From: Hydractinia symbiolongicarpus
Taxonomy: Eukaryota > Cnidaria > Hydrozoa > Anthoathecata > Hydractiniidae
DNA: 60,000 bases
Reading direction: 5' to 3'
NCBI RefSeq assembly: GCF_029227915.1
Contig: NC_079884.1
Span: 498,001 to 558,000 of the forward strand
The notes under the pieces were generated by a model that was not told the origin of the DNA, did no database searches, and saw only the letters and a list, made by a program, of their open reading frames with translations. Made by a program: the position numbers and the translations under genes. Positions 36,953 to 49,469 of the stretch are shown here, piece by piece. Every line of letters starts with the position of its first letter. The stretch's first letter is position 1.

Positions 36953-37652
36953 CAAGAAATCACAACTATAAAACGTATTGTTTTTTAGGCAATGAGAAAG
37001 TAAATATCACAACACATAAAGTTTATGGTGGGTGTGTTAAAGTAAGTAGGCTTCATGCTGAAACAAACTTAAAACGGTTTAGTGAAATTTTCGGAAGTAT
37101 TGGAACCTCAAATATCGCAATTATGCAAACTAATACTGTTGTAAATGTGAAAGAAAATTAAAGATTTTCCGCCAGATTGCTTAAATAAGCTTTCAGAAAA
37201 ATGACATTGTAAAGAGCGTTATATCATCACCAAAAACTCATTAATGTCATTTTGTTTTAAACACCTAGTGCTGATATTATGTCCAGTATAATATAATCTT
37301 GCCAATGCTTCTTGCCCTCATCGACCAGACCGTCCAAATTGCTGCATATATATACATTCAATGGTATTCAATGGTACTTGGTGGACTTATATGGTAGATT
37401 TGTTTGATAATGGTGCATAAACTCCTATGACAAGAGCAGAGGTTGCTATAATAACCCAAACATCAGATCTTTCTTTGCAACTTCAAGAAGAATTTGGTTT
37501 TACATGGTCTTTGTTTGTGGTGTGTGAAGTTGCACAATTGAGCAATTGCTAGATGTTGTTATGTTTTTAATGTATATACTTGTATATGTATATACGTACG
37601 AGTTTCATCCTCATATAAAAAAAACGCTACAGGTCCTGGGATCGAGGTTGTC
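36288..37652. mobile_element. 1.37-kb element with about 57-bp terminal inverted repeats
   Basis: The left end GACAACCTCGATCCCAGGGC and the right end (reverse-complemented) GACAACCTCGATCCCAGGAC continue in parallel through a TGTAGCG, a T-run and ATATGAGGATGAAAC, for about 57 bp with a few mismatches. They point inward like terminal inverted repeats. The interior has no transposase and includes a (TA)n run at 36924-36952. No clear target duplication. It is probably a non-autonomous DNA transposon, although two independent insertions of a short repeat in opposite orientation could look the same. Confidence 0.55.
36924..36952. repeat. (TA)n microsatellite
   Basis: An uninterrupted TA run of about 28 bases inside the inverted-end element. 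Confidence 0.8.
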
Positions 37653-38554
37653 CAATATTATGTCCCAACAACACAATCTATCATTATTCGTCATTGCAGT
37701 AGTTTTATACTGAATCAAAGTGACTTTCTCAAGTTATTATGGCCAGGGAACGTAGAAATAAAAAACGTAAAAAAATATTTTAAAGATTTACATTTCAGGC
37801 CAAAATATTTGAAAACAGGTCAAATAACTGGCATCATCTCTCCGATTGGTAACAAGGTGCAACCTAGGCCGTCCATATATAAAGAGCCTAACGAGTCCTA
37901 GTTTATAAAAAGAGACAAAACAACAAATAGATATTCTACAGAATCGCTGTAACATGCTTTTATATTCTCTGATAGTGTTTTTTTTCATCATATGTTATTG
38001 TATCTATCAAAAAAATTTCCCCGAAATATTTCGCGGGTATTAAATATTGCGAAATAGCTTGCAGCTTGCAGCCAACTATATATTTCCGGTTTAAAGTTTT
38101 GTGCGTAGTGTGGCACGACTTTGGCCCGTGTGACATACAGAAAACAGGTATTAGTTATATGGAGTTTATTGTAAGAATTTAGCGTCCAAAACAGCACTCG
38201 ATAAATTAACGCGGAAAAACCAACAGACTCTTACACCAATTAAATTAACGCAGTTGACGGTTAGTAATATAAAAAATGTAAAATTACACAAAGATGCAAC
38301 GCAACAGAACTTTAAAATAAAAAGAATGAATAAAACAGAGCAAAAACATTTTCAGTCTAGTTTCTTATGAGATTTATTCAGCGAGCACGGTATTATACCA
38401 TACTAATTAAGTGTTTGCTTTACTCGGGCACACCTCTTTGATGATCTTCATAAATCGTAGAAATTAATGTAGATTTCATTACCGTCTTACTTTGGTCTAA
38501 AATTAAAAACACTTAATTAACCCGCTGAATTCAAAAGTTCTATGATGTTACATA

Positions 38555-39200
38555 AAGTCTACTTTCGGTAAGGGGAACCTCCAAGGGACCGAAAAAATGG
38601 TTCCACTTATCGAAGTATCCACTTCCGAATTGCTCGATAAGTGGAACTTCTATGAAACCGAAAAAAAGTTCCACTTATCGAACTTCTCTTTTATCTGAAA
38701 TCTCAGGAGACCGAGGAATTTACGAATAATCAAAAGCAGGGGGAGGAGCAAAAGAAAATGCTTTATAGATATTTATGTTTCACATGATGATTTTTAATAG
38801 CAATAAAGTTATAAAAAATAATCTTTTATGCAAGCTTGTTTTAAACTTTGTGGCATTTCTAGAGATATATCTTCATCACCGCCATCCTCTTCATCATCCT
38901 CTACTTTAATTGACTCCTCTATATTTCAATTGACTCGACGGATAACACATGCTCTGTTGCGGCAACGGTATCATCAAAACTTGCAAACTCTTACGGTGAA
39001 TGCATTCGAAAAAAGAATGTTTTGATTAAAATGATTCGAACGTACTGTAGATGATTTTTCTTTTGAAAAAGTTCCACTTATATGAATAAATATTGCGCTC
39101 AAGAGACCAAAAAAACGGTTCCACTTATCAAAATACCACTTTTTGAGGGTTCCACTTATCCGAATAAAGAGGGGATGTAATCGAATACTCCAATATAATA
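38555..39200. repeat. element remnant with repeated TTCCACTTAT motifs
   Basis: The motif GTTCCACTTATC(G/A)AA or close variants recurs in both orientations around 38600, 38640, 38670, 39070, 39120 and 39150, often beside AGACC(G/A)A. Repeated subterminal motifs of this kind are seen in pogo/Tigger-like MITEs. The ends could not be fixed. Confidence 0.45.
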
Positions 39201-39998
39201 CCACCTTTAATCATAGTAAAACACCCTTTAAGTAAAATTTATTTAATTCATGCTCAAATGTGGGCAAGGATACACGAAATAGACGTGCAGGAAATATGTA
39301 GGACGGGCTATCCCAATAGGATTTTTTATGGGCTATCGATTAGTAGTTGTTAAATAAAAGTACTGACAAAAGAAAGTAAATGTTCATTTGATGTAAGAAC
39401 ATATTTAAGAACATTTAAGCCTAAAATGTCGAATTTCTGAGAATCACGAGGCTCAAACAAAAAATACGATATCAAAAGAAGTGTGGATTTGTGTTTTTTG
39501 AACATATTTTGAAAAAAAAAACACACGCGTTCTAGTTATAATACTCACTGTTCTCATGATAAATAAAAGGAGATCAAATTATGAACAGAAAAAACAATGA
39601 CATTTACTGATCTTTTAGACAGAAAGTTTAAAGAGAACACAGGTACCGCATTCGCGTTCGAATGTAACTTTCAAGAACCAATGAGAAGGCAGTAAGAGCT
39701 ACCATTATGTATGATTGAGCAAACGATCGCTTAGTCTTTGTTGAAGAAGTGCATTATATTCTGCATGGATTTTTGATTTGAAATTCGAATTGTAGTAGCG
39801 AACAAATCTAAAAAATTATATCGCTACTGGCTTTAAAAAAAATGGAAATTTTATGGTCTTGATATACTAAATTGATATTGGGATGCTAAATATGCTTGAA
39901 ATAGAAAGTAACAAGATAAATTGAAGAATTATCGTCACCTGTTTTTGCTGTTTCCTATTGTTTAGTTGCAAATACTTTCTGGATAAGCAGTGCAAAGA

Positions 39999-42900
39999 AT
40001 GGCGTGGAGCTTACTGTCATGTTTATCTGTTGTCTTGATAATACTCAAATTTGTAGTTGGTGAAGAAGTTGTCAAACCTCCTCATCCCCATATAATTTTC
40101 GTCACCATGAGAGATATGGTAGGTTCAGCTTCGCTGGCATATTTCATTATGTCATTGTTGTATATATGGATATTTAGTAACTATTTAAGAAAAAGTACAC
40201 TTATTAATACGTACTAAATCTCTATGGAAAAAAGTTTGCAACGATCTTTTTGATAAAACAATGTTATTCACTTATTCCTGGCTTATTTGTAGCTTATAAA
40301 ATTAAATAGCGTTATTAGATGTAATTTTCTTTAATTTCTGGTTGTTATTGACCTAACAGTTTTCAGAAAAAATTGGTTGGGACTAAAATTTTCTAAGAGG
40401 ATAATTATAAAGGTTATAAAAAAAGGTTTTGTATGAGCCATTAAGTTTCTGCAGCGTAAACAGAATAAACTTTTTTTCGTTAATTTTATTTAGTTTAATT
40501 TGTCGGGTAGGATCATACGACGAACGAAATATTACCAAAAAAACAAGAGCAACAATAAGATTTGGAAAATTGCAAAATTTATTTCGCTAAGTGAGATCTG
40601 GTTGGTGCAGAGGCACAACTGTTGTATGATTGCACGCTACAAGGAGTAATTCACCACTCAAAATGGCGCATGTAGTATGCACCAACGACATTAATTATGC
40701 TTTGATGTAAACGCATGGTCGCTCAGATATATAATCGCTGTTATGTTTCTAAATAAATAATTAACACAAATTATAACAAGATATATAAATAAATTATAAT
40801 AATATTCGAGATTGTACAATTCTAAAATTTGAAATAAAAATTAATTTTTTAAAATAAGGATGCACTGTGTAAGTGTAAGTAAAAAGTAAAATTTTAGTGA
40901 ATTTTACCTACTTCTTTTAAGGGTTGGGATGATGTTAGTTTCCATGGTAATCCAGAAATTCCAACACCTAATATTGACAGAATTGCTAACCATGGTGTTA
41001 TCTTGCAACAATATTACACCACTCCTAACTGTGAAGAGTCCGTATCCACATTCAGGACCGGGAAGCATCCCATTCATTACCGTAAGTAAAAATGCAGATT
41101 GGTTTAATTGCACGCAATCAATTACGTAAGGCGTTTTTACAACCTCCTTCCCAACCTCTCAAACAAAATCGACACTGCCTTAAGAAATTCTTATAAATAA
41201 AACAAACCCCAGATATAACGAACCCCCGATATAACGAACCCTCGATTTAGCGAACCAATTTTTTGAGAGTCTACTATATATTAATTTCTAAGCAAGTAAC
41301 AGTCCTACAATAATGAAAAATGCGAAGATAACTGAATGTGAGGTTGCAGGCAATGGGGACTTTAGGAATTGGCCATTATCACAAGTTGCATTAAGCCATT
41401 TACTATTGATTTTTAGGTACACCTGAACCAGGAGAAGCTTCTCGAGTAACGTACGACATTTGGAACTATTTAGACATCCAAAGTTACGTGATACGAGAAG
41501 TGGGAGTGGTAAGGCGATTTACAAACGACAACTTCGTACCTTGTCAGCGTCTTGGTGTAATAATATAGAATGAGGGTCAAAGATTCAGGCCTACAATTAA
41601 CCGTTCTATTTTTTTTCATTTGATACATTACATGGGTGAAGTCTTCTTCCGGTGAAAATTCTGTCCTTATAGTCAGACTTACTTTCTGCTTCTTTTGATG
41701 AGCATGTCATATTTTTATACTGAAAATGCTCAGTTTAACGCCCACGCTCAATCACGCGTATCTTTTATCGACTTATCTCTATCCACTTTCATTATTCGTT
41801 TTGATGTAACTTCTCGATCTCTCGATTAAGCGTAACTGGGAAGCATGGTCGTCCCTGATTTTTGAGTTTTAAAAGAGTTAGCTAATTGTCTCAATTCGTG
41901 CGTTTTGAAAGACAGAAATCGTAAAACTTAGTAACAAATAAATGGTCGTTAGAGCAACTTACATTGAATAATATATTAATATAATATTAATAATATAATG
42001 AAAAATAATATTAAATTATTATTTTCCAGATTGATTGCGAGGATACGAACATACCTTTCTATCCCTGGGATGTGATACAGAAATCGGAACTCATATTAAA
42101 AGAACACGATCAAGCTAATCCATTATTTTTGCAAGTAAACTTCCCGCAGCTACACGCTGATTATCCGCAGCAGGTTCCGGACGAGTATCTGGAAAAAGCA
42201 AAGCACATCCCTTTTGAAGCAAGAAGAATATATGCAGGTATGATAAATTTAAAGAAAGATGCATGTTAGAGTAAAAATAGTTATTTTGCGACAGGAATAG
42301 TATCTTTTACGATTTTATGTCATGGCGCGCAAACATAGATCTCTTGAATATTGCTATTATCCAAAAGTCACCTTAATTTTTAAGAAAAATTACATATCTT
42401 CTACTTTTATGTGATTTGATTAAATTTTTACAATATTCGTCTTTGTTCAGGGTTAATCATGCAATTAGACCGAGCAGTAGGACACCTAATCCGGATACTT
42501 TACGATACCGGTGTCTTACGGAACGCAATATTAATCTTTACTACGCTGACTGGTGGTACAAAAGGAAACAACCTTTACACTTGGCCATCTACATATCCGT
42601 TTCGGGGAAGCAACGGAACGTTATGGGAAGGAGGATCAAGGGGGTTAAGTTTTGTGTACAGTAATCGCATTCAAAGAAGAGGTAGGTTTGTTGTAGCAAA
42701 ACAGAAATCATACATAAGAAAAGTTTTAAAAACACATGTTAAAATTTTATTTTTAATTTATAAAGTAGCACGAAGCTTTTCGTAACTGAGTTACATTTTC
42801 AAGTCAAATGTAAATCTTGAAAATGTAACTCAGTTACGAAAAGCTTCGTGCTACTTTATAAATTAAAAATAAAATTTTAACATGTGTTTTTAAAACTTTT

Positions 42901-44457
42901 CTTATATATTTGTTGGCTGATTTATCATAATGTAGAAATCATACGTTAACGGCAAAAATTTTCGACATCAGGTTTTTAGTCAGCAAGAATAAAAAACGCG
43001 AAAAAATCCTTTTTTCTGAAAACGGTGAATTTTTTTTTTCGTCTTTATACTATATTTTGTAATCTTTGCAATTACTTTATTGATAAAAAAAGTTGTACAC
43101 GTGGCCAAATTTTGGTTTGGCGATGACTAAACAATAGAATACAAAGCATGGATATCGTTTTTTTGTTTTGTAATTTAAATTCAACTAATTAAATATACAT
43201 TGCATGTTTGTTTGTTGTCCATTTTCGTTCCAAATGTAGTGCTTGTTTTGAAAAAAAAAATTGTTTCCATCAATTATTCCAAAAATTAGCGGGCGAAATA
43301 AAATTTAGTCATTAATAAATGACTAAAATTTGTGTAAGCGACTGAAAATTTAAATGAAAACTTGAAAATGATTTTTTTTACCGATACGGTATATTAAACT
43401 ATAAATCGCGAAATTATAAAATCTCGAAATTTTCTAACTTCTTACTTCCTGTTGCATTTTAAGTTATCTAACAGTTGATATCAATTTGAAACTGAGTTGT
43501 GTATTTAACGCCATTAAAAGATAAAAGGATTTGTATTTTTCTGGCTTGTATAGTTGTGTTCGTTTCAGGTCGAGTTTCGTATGGTCTAGTGCATATGGTG
43601 GACTGGCTACCCACAATATTTCGCCTCGCAGGAGGAAATTCAGAACATGTTGTTGAAAGTGACGGCATGGATATTTGGGATTCCATCAACACTGACGATT
43701 ACTCACCTAGGTATGTAGCGATTTTACTTCTGAAAACTGCATCATGATTTACCGTGTTTCCTATTAGGATTTTATGTTGTAAGAAAATAATTATTGGTAA
43801 AATTTAGCCTTCTAAGAAGGTTTGATCACAGATACTAGAAACATTACTTTCTTGTACAGTATTTTGCTAGTTCTGCACCTGTGTCTACCATTTACCTTTT
43901 GATGTATTAGTGTCACTTGGCGGAAAAGCTAAGGTACTATTATTGTTAAAGTCACGCCTCTTTCGACGGGTTTCTCAATGAGTTTTCTTTTTTTTGCATT
44001 TAGGATGGAAATTTTGTATGGTATTTACGACAACAAAGCCGCAGTTCGAGTCGGCGATTTTAAACTTATTACTGGGGAGACATACACTCCTCCTGCTCAA
44101 AGACCTTTAGCTAGAGGTGAAATGGATACCTTAATGAAACCAGTAACTGTTTGGGATAGCGAGATAGAATGTGCAAATTATCCTGATGCAATTGGCTGTT
44201 GGCCAGATATTTCGCCTTGTTTATTCAATGTACGCTTTGATCCGTGTGAGAAAAACAATGTTGCTTATTTCATGCCACAAACAGTAGAAGCGCTTGCGTA
44301 TAGTATGAACAAATATAACGAATCTGCTGTATACAGATCAAAAAGAGACATACCTGAAAATGGTAATGATAAACGAGTTACTAGAGCTCAAAAAAGAACT
44401 ATAAGAAAACTACAGAGAAGCATAAAAACATTAGATAGAAACAAAATAAGAAAATAA
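39999..44457 (+). CDS. arylsulfatase B-like protein with degenerate active site (seven exons, 468 aa)
   Basis: Exons: 39999-40118, 40922-41081, 41417-41508, 42030-42237, 42451-42681, 43569-43710, 44004-44457; all GT/AG and in phase. A signal peptide (about 1-21) precedes the sulfatase fold: PHIIFVTMRDM-GWDDVSFHG, PNIDRIANHGVILQQYYTTP, LFLQVNFPQLHADYPQQVP, YAGLIMQLDRAVGHL, LWEGGSRG, DWLPTIFRLAG and DGMDIWDSI all track ARSB. The catalytic parts do not. The Asp-Asp metal pair is Arg38-Asp39; the formylglycine motif CxPSR reads Cys77-Glu-Glu-Ser-Val; the later Asp-Asn metal pair is Leu226-Thr227; the lysine before LWEGG is Asn; and the segment with GKWHLG is missing from a junction about 55 residues short. 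The C terminus ends in a basic tail. Frame and splicing are intact, so it is probably an expressed, catalytically dead secretory-pathway protein. Confidence 0.85.
41205..41283. repeat. pogo-like repeat remnant in sulfatase intron 2
   Basis: Three near copies of GATATAACGAACCC in a row are followed by GAGAGTCTACTATA, which resembles the outer end of pogo/Tigger-type inverted repeats. It lies wholly inside intron 2. Confidence 0.5.
42714..42905. repeat. perfect 90-bp inverted repeat with 12-base loop
   Basis: Bases 42714-42803 are the exact reverse complement of 42816-42905, separated by TCAAATGTAAAT. I compared both arms base by base and found no mismatch. It lies in intron 5 of the sulfatase-like gene, starting 32 bases after the donor site. 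I saw no transposon-type target duplication. Confidence 0.95.
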
Positions 44458-44472
44458 ATTTAGAATAGAGAA

Positions 44473-44478
44473 AATAAA
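44473..44478 (+). promoter_or_regulatory. poly(A) signal of the sulfatase-like gene
   Basis: AATAAA 16 bases past the stop codon; other candidates follow within 80 bases. Confidence 0.4.
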
Positions 44479-45455
44479 ATCTGTCGTTACACGTGAGAAA
44501 TACTGTTATAAAGAAGATACAAACCAGTTGACCAATAAAAGATTATATAATTGAATTGTGTGCTTGCAGGCACTTGGCAAAATGTTTTTTTTGTTTATCA
44601 AGGCATGGACAAGAGAAAAGATACCAACATCAAAATGGGTTCTGTGTAGCTTTATTAGAATGATTGTCCTCATCAAAAAACTTTTAAATACTATCTTCTA
44701 AATTTTTAGTTAAACACAATGTATATAAAATATTTGGAAATAAATATATGAATGGAAAAAATGCAGTAATTTGGGATTGAAAATTTGTCAAAATTTTGCC
44801 AGCAACACAGGACACTTCTCTACAACGGACACTTTTCTTAGAAACGGATAGAATGACGGTAAAAGTCTCAGCGGACATTTTATAACGAACAACTCCCGAA
44901 TATTATGTTTCGCAAATGTTATTTAAAGGTCCCAATGACCTCTCTATAACGTGCTACCAATTTTATTAGTCGTGCCTTGATTATTTGTCTCTTTCGTGGC
45001 CACACCCGCATTTATTAAAAATCTATCGCACATTTTATTTTCAACATCGTGCTTTCCGCCAATCAACACAAGTAAGAAATGAAACACTCATATTTTTCAG
45101 CGCAGCAAGATTGAGAATATACAAACGAGTTGAACATTTTCTTGACTAAAGAAATATTTTGAGGTTTGCAGAATAAATATCTCTGAAAGTTCACAGTTGA
45201 AACTGTAAAAGCTTTTTTCATTGATATTATGAAAAAAAAGAAGCCAGTGAAAGAGTTTTCCAAGACGGCCATTAGCTATTTTCCCTAATAAAAACGTACG
45301 GGAATGTAGCATTCTGGTTAGCTTGGTTGGTTACTCAAAGGCGCAATCGGTTTGCGAAAATAAGTTGCGATTCAGCCATTTCATCAGCGGGGAGGCTAAA
45401 TATTAAAGAACTGTGTAAGGGCGCGGAACGCCCGCAATCAATTTAACTCTGATTA
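44479..45455. other. intergenic with pogo-type scraps
   Basis: Around 44805-44960 are motifs such as TCTCTACAACGGACAC and CCTCTCTATAACGTGC that resemble worn pogo/Tigger inverted-repeat ends. No gene is supported. Confidence 0.4.
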
Positions 45456-46614
45456 CAATAGACGTCCGTTAATTCGAATGCCGCTTAATTCGAACATTCC
45501 GTTATTTCAAACAAATTACCAAGTCCCTTGAGTTTGGTTTAATAAAGTCTTATGTTTTGAGCTGCTTAATTCGAACTCCGCTAATTCGAACATTTCGCTA
45601 ATTCGAACAATTTTTTAGTCCCAAAGATGCATTATGCTCGTTAATTCGAAATTTTGTGTATCGATAAATAAAATCTTAAGGGAAAATAAAAAAAACGTTT
45701 TCATTTTTATTGCATCAATGGTGGTAAAATTTCTTTTAATTTATCAATTAAATGAAGTTTACAAGGAATTTGGAGACTTGCCCATCACCAAGCAAACAAC
45801 GTTAAAAAGATTTTTATAAAAAGTTGTAATAAAGTTATAATATCATAAAACATTTAAACACTTACAAATTTTTTCTTTTTTCTGAACTTCTAATAATTTT
45901 AAAAAACGATATAAATCAAAAATCGTTGTTTTTATTGCTTTTTGTTTCATTTAGGTTTCATAAAAGCAGTGTTTATAAATTTGAACGCATTTTTCTACTA
46001 ATTTCATATTTCAGTAATACGCCGTAGAACTTCCTGCCGAAACGGCTGGGTTTTTTTAAATTAAAATACACTGTTCAAGCACAACGCAGAAAATTAACCA
46101 CCTGTTTCGCTTTTTACATTGTTTTCTTTGTTGTATGGTAAGTTGGTTCATATAATTCAGTATGATGTGCAACTTGGTCAAGACGAAGATCATGAAGTAC
46201 ACTTCCTGTATGTACTAGATATAAAAAGCTGCTTCATTCAAACATTTCGCTAATTCGAACATTTTTAAGTTCCAAGGCTACATTATGCTCGGTAATTCGA
46301 ACTTTTGGGTATCGATAAATAAAATCTTATAAGAAAATAAAAATTTCTTTTAATTTATCAGTTAAATTGGCATTTTCAATAAAATGCAGTTTACAAGGTT
46401 GGTCGCATTTTTCGCAATTGACCAGCATTATGCGCAAACAAGGTTAAAAGATTTTTATAAAAAGTAGTAAAGTTGTAATAAAGTTATATTAGCATAAAAC
46501 CTTTAAACACTTAATAATTTTTTTGTTTTTTCTGAACTTCCAATAATCCGAACATTCGTTAATTCGAACAAATAATTTAGTCCCTTGCATGTTCGAATTA
46601 ACGGACGTCTACTG
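45456..46614. mobile_element. non-autonomous pogo-like DNA transposon (1,159 bp)
   Basis: The left end CAATAGACGTCCGTTAATTC and the reverse-complemented right end CAGTAGACGTCCGTTAATTC match at all but one position. Both are flanked by TA (45454-45455 and 46615-46616), the target duplication of the Tc1/mariner/pogo superfamily. The motif TTAATTCGAAC recurs several times inside in both orientations (around 45488, 45565, 45595, 45640, 46245, 46290 and 46560). The interior has no transposase; the 61-codon frame at 45634-45819 is unrecognisable. A non-autonomous copy. Confidence 0.8.
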
Positions 46615-46616
46615 TA

Positions 46617-48729
46617 TATAAGTAAAATCGAAAGAAGATCTAATACTAATACTAAATATAAGTAAATTTCTTGCGCACATGTGAGCTAAAGAAAACCTCA
46701 AGTATGGAGAGAATTCTTACGTAAGATTTTTCATACGTAAAAATTAATGTACATGTGAATGTGGCCATAAGCCGAACTCACGTAAAATTATTTTATTTAT
46801 TTTTTATTGATTTGGTTCATTTAATTTGGCAGCAATCAAAATATATCATGTTTTATCAACTGTTCTTGTTGTGTTATGACGGAACCCTCACCGTCGTCAA
46901 ACAAAAACAAGTGGAGCAAGTATTAAAAAGAGCGTGTCTGCCTGTTTTAAAAAGAACTGTTTATTTAAAAACACAGTCGAGGGCTCTTTTTTGTTATACA
47001 AAGACACTTAAAGTAAAGTTTGTCTGTGTTTTAATTGAGATTTTTAGATTTTGGACATTTGAAAATAGCATCGATGCTATTAACAAAGATTTTTGATCGC
47101 TAGAAATTCTACGAAAGCACTAAGTGACTTCGTAAGGGTTTAAGTACTTCCCGTTAAGAATGTCACATGTACGTAAAGATTTTACGTAACGTAAGAGAAT
47201 AAATGACCGCCAGCCATTCCGTAAGCCTTACGTAGAAATTAGGTACATGTGAATGCGACTGAGGGGAATTATTCCGTTATAAAGTTGTGTTGTAAGTTTC
47301 AAGTTTAGAGAATAGTCCTATCAAGAGTTCTTATATTTTCTAAAGTATAGAGATTTCATGGGGATTTTTAAGGGTAGTTTCAAGTAATAGCCAATATCAA
47401 GGCCTCTGAGAGGTATGGGACCTAGAAATTTAGCATGCAGATGTCTAAAAGATAAATATTAAAACTCAGTGAGTATCATAGCCATTCAATATGGGATCAA
47501 TAACCGTCAGTGCCCACCCCCCTCCCCCCTCTCTCCGGACCGAATCGGGTTAAAATATGACGAAAAAAACAAAAATACGTTATCGATAGAAAAACTAAAT
47601 CATATGTCTGTGGAAAATTATGAAATATAAAGCGCCAATTGGTTAAGAGAAAACATTATTGCGTCCTGCATTACAGGGCTACAAAACGGACTGTTGATTT
47701 TTGACTTAAGTGAGTTACACCTAAGTCTAGTTAATTGCGGTAAAAAAATTTGTGAGCTGTGAGAACAAAAACAACACCTAAAATCATCTTAATTATCACA
47801 TTGGACATCCAAATATAACTAAAAATGACAGAAAATTTTAATACGTGTATTTGATATTCATAATTTTAGTTGATGTAAGCATTTACCATGCCAATAAATT
47901 AGGCTTTGTGACGAAATAAACTTTAAAAGTTTTTTGTTGAGGCTACCTAGCTATATTATTTTAAATTTTGCATAGACACATACAGCTATGGCTTTAAAAT
48001 CTTTGATGTGTTAATTACCTTCTTAAAGCTACCAACATAACAAATTTTAACAAATACAGTTCCTCGTGTTATCCTTTTTTCCTTGTCAAAACAAACTTTC
48101 GATTTGCTGGTATTTGATATATTACAGACCGTAGCTCATTTTACCGCCAAAAAGGAGACTTAAAGGGAATGACCCTTTTTTTAGAAAATAGTAAAAAAAA
48201 GTAGCAAACTCATCATGACAAAAGTAATTATTCATAAAGGGGTTTTCTACACAGTTGTGAAGTGCTTATAATTTCTTGTACTTGACCTTTCAAGTGGTCT
48301 CTTTTTACACAGCTTTATTCAGAATGTGGGAGGATGGAGAGTGACGTCCATGTTGGAGACCTTGCTTAGCCCCTTTAATCAATTAAATACAACATCGCTA
48401 TAGCCTATGACTCGTTGTACTCGCGCGAAAAACATCGAACATGTGTCGTAATGGTCCCATGTCACGTGACTTTGATGTGTGTACAAACCAGGGGAAGCGT
48501 TTTAACACTTAAGAAAGAAAGACACACAGCCGTTACTTTGTTGGACGTTATACTAAGTAAGATGTGTACGTCCACACAATGTACGGTCTTAAAGAGAAAA
48601 AAAAATTCGCACTTTAAAAAAACTTTCACAAATTCCCGTGTTCGCGAAAATAATTACGTAACGCTTAAATTTGTCTTTTTAAAACCATCCATCCCCCTCC
48701 TCTGTCATCTTTTTAAAGGACAACAACTA
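46617..48729. other. intergenic, repeat-rich, no gene recognised
   Basis: TTACGTA(A/G) motifs recur around 46720-46760 and 47150-47260, including two direct copies of a segment ending GTACATGTGAATG, probably remnants of one element family. A C-rich tract lies near 47512-47540. The frames at 46755-47096 and 48415-48735 have no family features. Confidence 0.4.
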
Positions 48730-48810
48730 CAGTAGACACTCGATATAACGAACCTTAAAGGGACAAAAAAAAAGAGTTCGTCGTATCGGAAGTTCGTTAT
48801 ATTGGAAAAT
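48730..48810 (+). repeat. solitary pogo/Tigger-type element end
   Basis: TA followed by CAGTAGACACTCGATATAAC and then GAACC is the classic outer end of Tigger-like elements. A partial inverted match (GTTCGTTATATTGG) follows about 60 bases later, so this may be a very short internally deleted copy. Confidence 0.5.
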
Positions 48811-49469
48811 CAGTAAGAATTTTAAATAACCCTGCAAAACATATCTATATATCGCACCATAACAAAGATCGAACTTAAATTCGAATTTGAATTTTAAAAA
48901 TCACAACAATGCAACGCCTTCATAGAAGGAATCACCGAGTCTTTTAGCCTTCTTTAGCATGGTGTTTAGTACATTTTTAGTCAAAGCTTGTCAATAAATA
49001 ATATGGACAATAAAACACTCATCGTATCTCATTTTTGACTCCTATCAACTGGACAAATAGTGGCTGTTATCGTCATATTGAGGTATTTTGGCTTGTTGGA
49101 GTTATCTCGAGTCAAAGATCTTATTTTGATGTTTACTGGTAAGTACAACCAAAACCTACTTATTTTGACCACATACAAGAAATATAGTTATTTATTTGTT
49201 ATTATAGTAATTATCTTAGGAGGATGGATTTAGAAATCTATAAAAAGTTTTCTCTCGCTTAAAATTTATTTTCTGGCTGCCACAAAATAATTTTTTATTG
49301 CCTCTTCTTTAACAAAAAAACAACAAACGAAACATTCATAATAATGCAAGCAAAATTTTGTTTCAAAAATATATGCAAAAACTGATTACATTTTCTGCAA
49401 GCGACTTTTAAGGGTTTACCATTTTGGTGATCAACTGATTTCCAGATACAAACAAACATGTAGAAGAAC

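Noticed and set aside
41509-42029. A missed sulfatase exon carrying GKWHLG
   Set aside because: I scanned the intron in the sense direction and saw no coding stretch resembling the missing segment; the flanking exons already join in phase.
46755-47096. 113-codon frame (Leu/Phe/Lys-rich)
   Set aside because: The composition is that of AT-rich non-coding DNA; no homology or splice context.
48415-48735. 106-codon frame
   Set aside because: No domain, no clear start context, and it runs into a pogo-type element end.
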